Of a DNA stretch of 55,688 nt, positions 37,064 through 43,944 are shown piece by piece (position 1 is the stretch's first letter; each line of letters starts with the position of its first letter). The position numbers and the translations under genes were made by a program. The stretch is from Armatimonadota bacterium (lineage in GTDB: Bacteria; Armatimonadota; UBA5829; JAUSEB01). The notes under the pieces are model-generated. The model saw only the letters and a program-made list of their open reading frames with translations, was not told the origin of the DNA and did no database searches. The DNA is taken from contig JAUSGG010000133.1 of the NCBI GenBank assembly GCA_030649165.1, positions 1 to 55,688 on the forward strand, read 5' to 3'.

Positions 37064-37128
37064 GGGGTGCTTCCTTAGGAGCGGAGCGCTAGCGGAGTCG
37101 AGAAATCTGCTCTTGAGCGTAACACAAC

Positions 37129-37185
37129 CGGAAAAAGCGGATTCCTCCACTTCGGTCGGAATGACATTCCCGCGAAACTGAACTC
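37129..37185 (-). repeat. 57-bp dispersed repeat (inverted copy)
   Basis: The reverse complement matches 41972-42028 with two differences in 57 positions. The core is GTCATTCCGACCGAAGTGGA. Confidence 0.75.
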
Positions 37186-37194
37186 ACCCCACTA

Positions 37195-37225
37195 TTGACC
37201 CGCGGGCGCTGTGTTGTGGTACACT
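37195..37225 (+). promoter_or_regulatory. Possible promoter of the UroD-type gene
   Basis: TTGACC (37195-37200) and TACACT (37220-37225) with a long 19-bp spacer. Confidence 0.4.
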
Positions 37226-37261
37226 ATGGTGACGGTCTCAAGACATAACGGCGTAGGGTGT

Positions 37262-37327
37262 GCCGCGGGAACTGACTTCGACGATATTCGATGACTCCGT
37301 TGTATGAGATCGTTCCCGCGGGATAGG
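37262..37327 (+). repeat. ~65-bp structured dispersed element, copy 2
   Basis: Ends GCCGCGGGAA and TTCCCGCGG pair. Compared with copy 1, T-to-C on the left is matched by A-to-G on the right. It lies in the presumed 5' leader of the UroD-type gene, about 40 bp before its start. Confidence 0.65.
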
Positions 37328-37368
37328 TACACGTAATAGCGTCGAGCGGAGAGTCGAGGGCGCGCCAA

Positions 37369-38376
37369 TTGAACAGCCTTGAGCGAATCCTGGCGGCTGT
37401 CGGTTTTGAGAAGACAGACCGTGTGCCGGTAATACCGCAAATCTTCGGCCATGCCGCGGCGCTTTGCGGCATGCGGCTTCGCGAGTATCTTCAGGACGGC
37501 GAGCTGCTTGCCCGCTGTCAGTTGAAAGCCCTGGAGCATTACGGACACGATGCCGTCTTCGCTTTGATGGACGTAGGTGTGGAGACGGAGGAGATCGGCT
37601 CCTCGCTGCAGTATTCCGATGACGCGTATCCGTACGTCAAGTCGTTCGTGCTGTCCAACATTGGCGGTTTGGACTCTCTGAGCTCACCGGACCCGGCGAA
37701 GTCCGGCCGCATGCCTGAACTCCTCAAAGCGAACTCGATCCTTCGCAAGGAAGTCGGCGACACGGCTCTGGTCGTGGGATGCGCGTTGGGACCGGCTACG
37801 CTGGCAATACAGCTTGTTGGGATAGAGAATGCTCTGTATCTCGCGGCGGATGATCCGGAGGCATATTCCCGCGTCCTCGATTTTGCCGCGAACGTGTGCA
37901 TCACGTTCGGCACGGCGCAGATCGAGGCGGGCGCCCATCTTCCGATGCTGTTCGACCCGTCGGCGTCTCCGGCGGTTGTGCCGCCCGGCTTCTACCGCCG
38001 TCACATTCTCCCAAGGCATCAGCAGGTCTTCTCCGCCTTCAAGCAGGCCGGAGCCGTCGCCAACTGGCTGCACATAGCCGGCCCCGCTGTCGGCATTCTG
38101 CGATTCTACCCCGAGGCAGGGGTGGACATAGCCAACCTGGATTTCTGCGTCAGCCCATCGGAAGCCATCTCCAGATTGCCTAGAACCTGCCTGGACGGCA
38201 ATATCAAACCACTGTCCTTCGTCATAGACGAGCCGGACGCAATAGCCGCCGAGTCGGCGAGACTGATCGACGCTTTCCGCGACAGGGGCGGTTTCATCCT
38301 GTCATCGGGGTGCGAGATACCTCCTGATGCAAGACCGGAGAACATAAGCGCGATGGTCCAGGCGACGAGGCGGTGA
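37369..38376 (+). CDS. UroD/MtaA-type methyltransferase-like protein
   Basis: This 335-residue protein belongs to the uroporphyrinogen decarboxylase superfamily, in the branch of corrinoid:coenzyme M methyltransferases (MtaA/MtbA) rather than true HemE. MtaA binds zinc through a His-x-Cys pair and a distant Cys. Here the histidine is H235 (LHIAGP) and the distant cysteine is C315 (SSGCEIPPDARPEN), but the middle ligand position is alanine (A237). A methyl-transfer role is thus uncertain. The TTG start follows GAGGG by 8 nt. No corrinoid protein gene is nearby. Confidence 0.85.
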   Translation: MNSLERILAAVGFEKTDRVPVIPQIFGHAAALCGMRLREYLQDGELLARCQLKALEHYGHDAVFALMDVGVETEEIGSSLQYSDDAYPYVKSFVLSNIGGLDSLSSPDPAKSGRMPELLKANSILRKEVGDTALVVGCALGPATLAIQLVGIENALYLAADDPEAYSRVLDFAANVCITFGTAQIEAGAHLPMLFDPSASPAVVPPGFYRRHILPRHQQVFSAFKQAGAVANWLHIAGPAVGILRFYPEAGVDIANLDFCVSPSEAISRLPRTCLDGNIKPLSFVIDEPDAIAAESARLIDAFRDRGGFILSSGCEIPPDARPENISAMVQATRR

Positions 38377-38718
38377 GGGACGGTTAGTTGTTAGTCGCCG
38401 GCAGGGCGGATGAAGTCCGATGGCCAAGCAAGACCTCACCCCAGCTCTCTCCTATGAGGAGAGGGAGCCGACAGGAGGCAACCAGTCGGTACGGGACATG
38501 ACTCCTCACCCCGGCCCTCTCCTATGAGGAGAGGGATCCCTCCCCCCTCCTTGTAGGAGGGGGTTAGGGGGAGGTTAGCGCGTTCGATCCTTCGATCCTT
38601 CGGTAGCAGAGCGGCAGCGACGCTGCCGAAGAAGACAATTCCCAGCTAGTCCCCGAAGGGGGACTTTGCGTCGTTGGTGCCGTGAATTCATTCGCCGGGC
38701 AGAAGCCCCAAAGGCGTT
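38377..38718. other. Repeat-filled gap between convergent genes
   Basis: No gene is seen. C-rich palindromes fill 38433-38580; the rest contains a short hairpin (GCGGCAGCGACGCTGCCG, 38609-38626) near the end of the M24 peptidase gene. Confidence 0.6.
38433..38580. repeat. C-rich palindromic dispersed repeats (three units)
   Basis: Two units of CTCACCCCNGCNCTCTCCTA with TGAGGAGAGGG, then CCCCCTCCTTGTAGGAGGGGG with TTAGGGGGAGG. Confidence 0.65.
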
Positions 38719-39888
38719 TCAGACCTCCCCGAAGACGCTGTCCAGCTTCGGGCTCATCGGTTCCGCGCCGGACTCGGTTATCTCGTAACCGGTCTCGATT
38801 CTCACCCCGTTGAACTCGGGATGGCCGAAAAAGCTTACGTCAACGCAGACAGTCATGCCCGGCTTGAGCTCATCCGAGCTGCCCGGCCCGAAAAACGGCG
38901 ATTCCGCTTCGTGCAGTCCGATTGTGTGAACGAACGGGCAGACGAGATACTTCGAGTAGCCGAGCTTCTCGAAATGCGCTCTTGCCGGGGCGTCGATCTC
39001 CCTGCCGATCCTGCCGGGCGCAAGCTGGGCCTTTGTGAGCTGAAACGCTTCCTTCAGGACTTTCACGCATTCTCTCTGGGCGGCCGTATACTCGCCGGAC
39101 ACGGGAAGAACGTCGCCGATGACGCCTGCGTAGCCCTGGACCTTTGGCGCCATGCCGATCATCACCATCTCGCCCGCCCGGAGCGTCTTTGAGCCGGCGG
39201 TCGGCACGACGGCGTTGGAGCGTTTGCCGCTGCCGACTATTGCGCTGAACCCGAACCCGCTCGCGCCTCTGCTCCGCGCGGCGAACTCGCCCGCGGCGGC
39301 AACCTCGATCTCGGAGACTCCCTCGGCGATCTTGCCGCGCATCGCGTCGTAGCAGTGGTCCGCCAGGGCGAACGCCGCTCTTATCTGCTCGCGTTCCCAG
39401 GGCGACTTCATGAACCGGAGGCTGACGTAGTCTTCCGTGATGTCCACGAGTTCGACACCCCTGAAGCCCTCGACGATCTGCCGGTAGCAGTCCGCCGGCA
39501 TGCGTCCGGTGCCAACCAGTCCGATTCTCCGCACCTGGCCGAGCGTGGATTTCAACTCCGCAAAAAGCGCGGGGAAATCGGTTATGACGGCGTTGGGATA
39601 CTCCTCGTCCGGCACCATAAATACCGGGAAGTTGCGCGTTTCCGTGATGGCGCTGTCGAGTTTGGCGAACGGCTCGCTCTCCGGCCCGCCAAGTATCATC
39701 GGATATCCTGTCCGGAGAACCAGGACAGCCCCGCTCTCGAACTGCGGACACCAGCCGGTCAGATACCAGCCGTTGCCTATGTTGAACTCGTCGTAATAGA
39801 CGAGCGCCGCATCGAGCCCTTTGGCGCTCATGATGTCCCCGACCCTGGTCAATCTTGCGTCTCTTTCCTGTAATGGCAAATAACCCAT
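38719..39888 (-). CDS. M24 family metallopeptidase (Xaa-Pro peptidase-like)
   Basis: This 389-residue protein has the creatinase N-terminal domain (RDARLTRVGDIMSAKGLDAAL) and the pita-bread catalytic domain. Where active Xaa-Pro peptidases have D-D-H-E-E metal ligands, this protein shows VIGDVLPVSGEY for the DxxG region, HTIGLHEAESP for the histidine and ETGYEI for the glutamate. The first aspartate position reads MIGMAP instead of xxDxG, so the metal site may be incomplete. ATG at 39888 begins the family N-terminus; the much longer open frame upstream runs antisense to the next gene and is not real. Confidence 0.85.
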   Translation of the reverse strand: MGYLPLQERDARLTRVGDIMSAKGLDAALVYYDEFNIGNGWYLTGWCPQFESGAVLVLRTGYPMILGGPESEPFAKLDSAITETRNFPVFMVPDEEYPNAVITDFPALFAELKSTLGQVRRIGLVGTGRMPADCYRQIVEGFRGVELVDITEDYVSLRFMKSPWEREQIRAAFALADHCYDAMRGKIAEGVSEIEVAAAGEFAARSRGASGFGFSAIVGSGKRSNAVVPTAGSKTLRAGEMVMIGMAPKVQGYAGVIGDVLPVSGEYTAAQRECVKVLKEAFQLTKAQLAPGRIGREIDAPARAHFEKLGYSKYLVCPFVHTIGLHEAESPFFGPGSSDELKPGMTVCVDVSFFGHPEFNGVRIETGYEITESGAEPMSPKLDSVFGEV

Positions 39889-39970
39889 ATAATCCCCAGC
39901 CTCCCTGCAGTGGTCGCGTGAGCAAGCCTTAGTTAGGCGTGGGGCAGGGAGAATCCTCTCAGCCGAAGCG

Positions 39971-39999
39971 TTGCGTTTCCCCCGTTGCTCATCTATAGT
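39971..39999 (+). promoter_or_regulatory. Promoter of the GATase/deacetylase-like gene
   Basis: TTGCGT (39971-39976), a 17-bp spacer and TATAGT (39994-39999). The expected start site falls next to the first ATG at 40009, so the transcript would be nearly leaderless unless ATG 40024 is used. Confidence 0.6.
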
Positions 40000-40008
40000 A
40001 TTCTCAGA

Positions 40009-41796
40009 ATGGACGAGCCAGAAATGACAGCATTTAGTTCGCCGCTTGGGGTGTGCGTTCTGCCGGAAGCCGGCGTCAACTCCGCGCGTACGGTCAGCTA
40101 TCCGCATTACGTACACGAGATACTCAAGCGCTCCGGCGTGTGCTGCCAAGCCGTCGATCTTCAGAATCTCCCGGAGGCGCTCCACGGTCTTCGTCTGCTG
40201 CTTACCGTGGGCGAGGCCGAATTGCCCGAGGAGGTTCGAACGCGCCTGCGCCGTTGGGTGGAAGACGGCGGCGCGTGGTTGAGCGCGGCGGGAACGTGCG
40301 GAATGCCTGAGGTGTTTGGCGTCGAGGTCGAGCCGGCGGAGTACGCTCTTGGTCGGACCGGCGGCATGGCCGTGCTGGGAGAGGGGTACCTGGAGCCGAC
40401 GCAGCGATCTCACCCGGTAATGTCTCATATCGAGATTCCCCTGCATTATTTCAATGGACTGCCGGTCCGCGCGACGAGGGGCGACGTATTGGCCGGAACG
40501 CTTGACGCCCATCAGCGATCGACTGAGCGCGCGGGCGTTGTCGAGTCGATATTTGGCAAAGGCAGGACGCTGTTGATCTGTCCCGACGTGACCGGCGCCG
40601 TGGTCCGCATTCAACAGGGCGTGGCGGTGACCAGAGACGGCCTGTCCGCCCCGGACGGCAGGTCGTCCATCTGCGATGGAGCGCTCAAGTCCGACGACGG
40701 CGCGGTCCTGGATTGGATATTCGACCGCGAGCCTGTCCCCGGCGCGCCGGGGCTGAAGGGGTTCTTGCAGCCGGTCGCGGACCAGTGGCGGGAACTGCTT
40801 TTGCGAGGGGTATTCCATCTTGCGGCCCGGGCCGGCGTTTCCCTGCCGGTGTTGTGGCTTTACCCGCGAGACCTGCCGGCGCTGGCGCACCTTTCTCACG
40901 ACAGCGACGGCAACGATCCCGATTGCGCGAGGCGAATGCTCGAAACGCTCGACGCGGCGGGCGTCAAATCGACGTGGTGTATCATTCCGCCCGGCTACGA
41001 GCCGGATACTGTTGAGCAAATCCGTGGAGGCGGTCACGAACTGGCGCTGCACTTCGACGCCCATTCCGACGGCACGGCCTGGAGCGAGGCGGAGTTCGAC
41101 GGGCAATGGAACCTGATCGTCAAGATCTTCGGCGGCGAGAAGCCGGTGACGAATAAGAACCACTTCCTGAGATGGGAAGGAGACACCGAGTTCTTCGACT
41201 GGCTTGAGCGCCGCGGGGTGCAATTCGACGCATCCAAGGGGGCGTCGAAAACCGGCGAGGTGGGCTTCAACTTCGGCTTCTGCCATCCTTACTTTCCGGT
41301 CGATCCGCGGGGCCGGCTGCTCGACGTGCTGGAGATATCGACTTTGTCTCAGGACCTGGGACACTTCGCGCCGGTCGAGGTCGCGGAACCGATTCTCTGG
41401 GCGGCTTTGAAGGTCCACGGGGTAATGCACATGGTCTTTCACCCCGCCCATATCGTTAAGCCCGGAATCGAAGCGAATTTGCTGGCTTTGATCGAGAAAG
41501 CGAGGGCGCTGGGGATGGAATGGTGGACCGGGAGGCAAATCAACGCCTGGGAGCGCGCCCGGCGTGGCGTCACGTGGAGCGACTATCGCGCAGCCTCCGG
41601 GAATGCCTCGGTCACGTTGACGGCGGCGGATAGTTTGGACCACGCTTCGATAATGTGGCTGGGGGGCAGGAGCGCGCGGGTCAACGTCAACGGCGAAGAG
41701 CGTCCGTCGAAGCTCGTCAAACGCTGGGGTTTCGATTTCCGGTCCGTCACGTTCGATATTGAGCGCGGACGTGAATACCGCATTGAGACGGCGTAG
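40009..41796 (+). CDS. GATase1-like plus polysaccharide-deacetylase-like protein
   Basis: This protein of about 595 residues has an N-terminal domain like the class I glutamine amidotransferase/beta-galactosidase trimerisation fold (about 10-230). A NodB-like carbohydrate esterase barrel follows (about 280-520), with LSHDSDGNDP in the first (aspartate) motif and ELALHFDAHSDG in place of the His-x3-His motif. The last 60 residues form a small beta domain (VTLTAADSLDHASIMWLGG). There is no signal peptide, so if it is an esterase it is cytoplasmic. It is divergent from the M24 peptidase gene. ATG 40024 is an alternative start. Confidence 0.75.
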   Translation: MDEPEMTAFSSPLGVCVLPEAGVNSARTVSYPHYVHEILKRSGVCCQAVDLQNLPEALHGLRLLLTVGEAELPEEVRTRLRRWVEDGGAWLSAAGTCGMPEVFGVEVEPAEYALGRTGGMAVLGEGYLEPTQRSHPVMSHIEIPLHYFNGLPVRATRGDVLAGTLDAHQRSTERAGVVESIFGKGRTLLICPDVTGAVVRIQQGVAVTRDGLSAPDGRSSICDGALKSDDGAVLDWIFDREPVPGAPGLKGFLQPVADQWRELLLRGVFHLAARAGVSLPVLWLYPRDLPALAHLSHDSDGNDPDCARRMLETLDAAGVKSTWCIIPPGYEPDTVEQIRGGGHELALHFDAHSDGTAWSEAEFDGQWNLIVKIFGGEKPVTNKNHFLRWEGDTEFFDWLERRGVQFDASKGASKTGEVGFNFGFCHPYFPVDPRGRLLDVLEISTLSQDLGHFAPVEVAEPILWAALKVHGVMHMVFHPAHIVKPGIEANLLALIEKARALGMEWWTGRQINAWERARRGVTWSDYRAASGNASVTLTAADSLDHASIMWLGGRSARVNVNGEERPSKLVKRWGFDFRSVTFDIERGREYRIETA

Positions 41797-41820
41797 CTTG
41801 CTTCAGCTTGCTTGGACAAT

Positions 41821-41846
41821 GTCAGCGTGAGGCTTTAACCTCACGC
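41821..41846 (+). repeat. 26-bp hairpin repeat, copy 1
   Basis: GCGTGAGG, loop CTTTAA, CCTCACGC, preceded by GTCA; identical to 42147-42172. It follows the deacetylase-like gene by 24 bp and may act as a terminator. Confidence 0.75.
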
Positions 41847-41855
41847 TCCGACACA

Positions 41856-41942
41856 GTTCGCTTAACGTGGCGCGTGCGCCAGGTCCCCCTCTCCCCCTGG
41901 GCGGGAGAGGGCTGGGGTGAGGGGGGATCCGCTTCAGTGAAC
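41856..41942 (-). repeat. 88-bp MITE-like element, copy 2 (inverted)
   Basis: Matches 1587-1674 in reverse complement with six substitutions and a one-base gap. Terminal repeats have begun to diverge (GTTCACTGAA and TTAAGCGAAC). Confidence 0.7.
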
Positions 41943-41971
41943 TGTATCCTAGTTAGCTTGCTTCAGTGAGC

Positions 41972-42028
41972 GAGTTCAGTTTCGCGGGAACGTCATTCCG
42001 ACCGAAGTGGAGGAATCTGCTTTTTCCG
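41972..42028 (+). repeat. 57-bp dispersed repeat (direct copy)
   Basis: Reverse-complement partner of 37129-37185, differing at two positions. Confidence 0.75.
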
Positions 42029-42060
42029 ATTGCGTCAGGCCCAAAAGTAGATGCCCCGTT

Positions 42061-42139
42061 GTTTCGGGATTTGAGGGTTGGGCTTGATACTCGTGCGGTT
42101 ACAGCACAACCTCGCCTCCCAACCCGGAAATCCCGAAAC
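42061..42139 (+). repeat. GTTTCGGG palindromic element, copy 3
   Basis: Arms identical in their inner 19 bases to those of copy 2; the loop differs. Outer extension GATGCCCCG pairs imperfectly with CGGGCATG. Confidence 0.75.
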
Positions 42140-42146
42140 CGGGCAT

Positions 42147-42172
42147 GTCAGCGTGAGGCTTTAACCTCACGC
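42147..42172 (+). repeat. 26-bp hairpin repeat, copy 2
   Basis: Identical to 41821-41846; ends 10 bp before the epimerase ribosome binding site, so it could influence translation. Confidence 0.75.
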
Positions 42173-42192
42173 GTTCTGAACAGGAGAAGCGC

Positions 42193-43215
42193 ATGATCAT
42201 CCAGGACATCAGTCATCTTGAGTCCCTGTTGAGCGAGCCGCCGGGTTACGTCGTCGTGTCGCTCGGCAAGCTGGAAGGCGACACAATCGTGCTCGGCGCG
42301 GGCGGCAAGATGGGCCCAAGCCTGGCGACAATGGCGAAACGCGCCTCAGACATGGCAGGCCGGCGCAGGCGCGTGATCGGCGTCTCCCGGTTCAGCTCAG
42401 GCGAAGAGGAGGCAAAGCTCAACGCCGCGGGCGTCGAAACCGTCCGCTGCGATCTTCTCGACCCCAACCAGTTGGCGGAGTTGCCCGAAGTCCCGAACGT
42501 CGCGTTTATGGTCGGCGTTAAGTTCGGCACGAGCGAACAGCAGGCGCGGACCTGGGCGGCGAACTGCTACCTGCCGGGCGCGGTCTGCCACAAATTCCGG
42601 GCGAGCCGGATCGTGGCGTTCTCCACGGGAAATGTGTATAGCATGGTCCCGGTCGAAACGGGCGGCTCCGTCGAGACCGACAGTCCAGGCCCGACCGGCG
42701 AATACGCCATGAGCGCGCTCGGACGCGAGAGGGTTTTCGAATACTTCTCCGACGCGCTGGGCATACCGACCGCCATCATCCGCCTGAACTACGCCTGCGA
42801 GCCGAGGTACGGCGTGTTGGTGGACATCGCGCGGCGGGTCTTCGAGGGCGAGCCGGTGGATTTGTCGATGGGATACTTCAACATCATCTGGCAGGGCGAC
42901 GCAAACGCAATGTCCCTGGCCGCGTTCGACCACGTATCCAGCCCTCCGTTCATACTGAACGTCGCCGGCCCGGAGATACTGAGCGTAAGATCGTGCGCGG
43001 AGCGATTCGGCGAGCTAATGGCCAAAGAGCCCATCTTCACGGGAACGGAAGCCCCCGACGCATTCCTCAGCAACGCAGGCAAAGCCTTCCGCCTCTTCGG
43101 CAAGCCAAGCGTCAACGCGGAGCAGTTGATCTCCTGGATCGCCGACTGGACCACCCGCGGCGGCAAAACCCTCGGCAAACCCACGCATTTCGAGGCGAGG
43201 GATGGGAAGTACTGA
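42193..43215 (+). CDS. NAD-dependent epimerase/dehydratase-like SDR
   Basis: This 340-residue extended SDR-fold protein binds NAD(P) at GAGGKMG (35-41). A catalytic-type serine is present at FSTGNVYS (S144) and the active-site tyrosine is Y171 in EYAMSALGRERVFEY. The lysine expected four residues after the tyrosine is alanine (A175), so classical Tyr-Lys catalysis is missing, or another residue substitutes. The protein may be an atypical sugar-nucleotide enzyme. AGGAGAA lies 4-5 nt before the ATG. Confidence 0.85.
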   Translation: MIIQDISHLESLLSEPPGYVVVSLGKLEGDTIVLGAGGKMGPSLATMAKRASDMAGRRRRVIGVSRFSSGEEEAKLNAAGVETVRCDLLDPNQLAELPEVPNVAFMVGVKFGTSEQQARTWAANCYLPGAVCHKFRASRIVAFSTGNVYSMVPVETGGSVETDSPGPTGEYAMSALGRERVFEYFSDALGIPTAIIRLNYACEPRYGVLVDIARRVFEGEPVDLSMGYFNIIWQGDANAMSLAAFDHVSSPPFILNVAGPEILSVRSCAERFGELMAKEPIFTGTEAPDAFLSNAGKAFRLFGKPSVNAEQLISWIADWTTRGGKTLGKPTHFEARDGKY

Positions 43216-43678
43216 AAGTCGTTAGTCAGACTGGCCCGTGCCATGAACGCAGATGCACGAGAAACCCAAGGGGCGGGCTTCAGGGATATGGGCTACGTCG
43301 TGCCCGTTGGGCAGTGCTGCTACGCTGTTCCTACGGAAGAGTCGCCAATCCGGCTTTTCCTCGTCCGTCGCATCCTCTGTCGCGCTTTGTATATCTCCAT
43401 CCTAGTCGGGACTGGACTGCCGAGGAAAAATGCGCGTTTTGTGAGCTCCTAGCCGTTGTCCTTGAGCAGAAATACGGGGCACCGCCCAACGAGCTATGGT
43501 TTGTGGACCTCTCCACTGGCGACATCACGACCAATTACTCCGGCAGAATCACCGTGCGGAAGCGCTGTGAGCGCGCAGCACGAATGATCCGCCGTCTGCT
43601 GGATAACCCAGAAGGCAGGAATGCGGCGTAGGCTCGCCCAGTGCAGATGATAGTGCTGGATGAAAGGAGGTGCTCACC
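43216..43678. other. Region with at most one weak gene
   Basis: Apart from the uncertain reading frame ending at 43631, it holds only the ribosome binding site AAAGGAGGT (43663-43671) of the next gene. Confidence 0.5.
43314..43631 (+). CDS. Hypothetical protein, start uncertain, possibly frameshifted
   Basis: The C-terminal 80 residues (DWTAEEKCAFCELLAVVLEQ, then GAPPNELWFVDLSTGDITTN and a basic helix ending RRLLDNPEGRNAA) look like a real folded protein. No good ribosome binding site precedes a start in this frame. A second frame from 43243 opens with a plausible N-terminus (MGYVVPVGQCCYAVPTEE) and breaks at 43452, so a frameshift near 43360-43390 may have split one gene. No family is recognised. 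Confidence 0.35.
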   Translation: MLLRCSYGRVANPAFPRPSHPLSRFVYLHPSRDWTAEEKCAFCELLAVVLEQKYGAPPNELWFVDLSTGDITTNYSGRITVRKRCERAARMIRRLLDNPEGRNAA

Positions 43679-43852
43679 GTGGCCAAAAACCCTCCGCCAG
43701 GCGATGGTCATCGCAAAGGTGCGGTGAAGGGCCGGTCTCAGGTGTTGAACCCGAAGACCGAACGATGGACTAAGAGAGACACAGGCAGCGGCCAGTTTAT
43801 GGATGGGAAGTCAGACAAGCAGCCATTCAAGGGCGTACGGAAAGAGAAGTGA
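43679..43852 (+). CDS. Small basic GDGHRxGAVKxRSQ-motif protein
   Basis: This 57-residue, strongly basic protein has the conserved pattern NPPPGDGHRKGAVKGRSQV, NPKT-xx-W-x-KRDTGxGxFMDxK and PFKGVRKE. Proteins with this motif set are, from memory, widespread small hypothetical proteins; no function is known to me. GTG at 43679 follows AAAGGAGGT by 7 nt, a near-ideal start, and gives the family N-terminus (MAKNPPP). It lies directly beside the HD/YwgA-like pair but on the other strand. Confidence 0.8.
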   Translation: MAKNPPPGDGHRKGAVKGRSQVLNPKTERWTKRDTGSGQFMDGKSDKQPFKGVRKEK

Positions 43853-43906
43853 TATGGCTCAGTCAGGGACATCGTTAGGCCGATGCCCCTGATGCTGGTG
43901 TTTTCC

Positions 43907-43928
43907 GCATTTCAATGCCGAAACGCCA
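43907..43928 (+). repeat. Flanking direct repeat A of the HD/YwgA-like module
   Basis: GCATTTCAATGCCGAAACGC; 17 of 22 positions match repeat B at 45939-45960. It ends 16 bp before the end of the YwgA-like gene. Confidence 0.4.
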
Positions 43929-43944
43929 GTTCCGAGTGCGATGC

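Larger units (their letters stand above)
36639..37368. other. 730-bp region: promoter module and repeat cluster
   Basis: No gene is seen; short open frames here overlap repeats. From left to right: promoter module of the 1503-residue protein (36729-36776), a GTCATTTCGAG-type dispersed motif (about 36930 and, inverted, 37090), the GTTTCGGG element copy 2 (36986-37063), a 57-bp repeat (37129-37185), a possible promoter (37195-37225) and the ~65-bp element copy 2 (37262-37327). Confidence 0.65.
41797..42192. other. Intergenic mosaic built from four repeat families
   Basis: No gene is seen. In order: a 26-bp hairpin repeat (41821-41846), the inverted 88-bp MITE-like copy (41856-41942), the 57-bp repeat (41972-42028), GTTTCGGG element copy 3 (42061-42139) and a second identical 26-bp hairpin repeat (42147-42172). 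The epimerase ribosome binding site AGGAGAA follows at 42182. Confidence 0.8.

Noticed and set aside
36785-37181. Short plus-strand open frames between 36.7 and 37.2 kb
   Set aside because: They run through dispersed palindromes and repeats, with no ribosome binding site or recognisable product.
39889-41643. Long minus-strand extension that would make the M24 peptidase 974 residues
   Set aside because: It lies antisense to the deacetylase-like gene, is arginine-rich without domains, and the peptidase has its own ATG at 39888.
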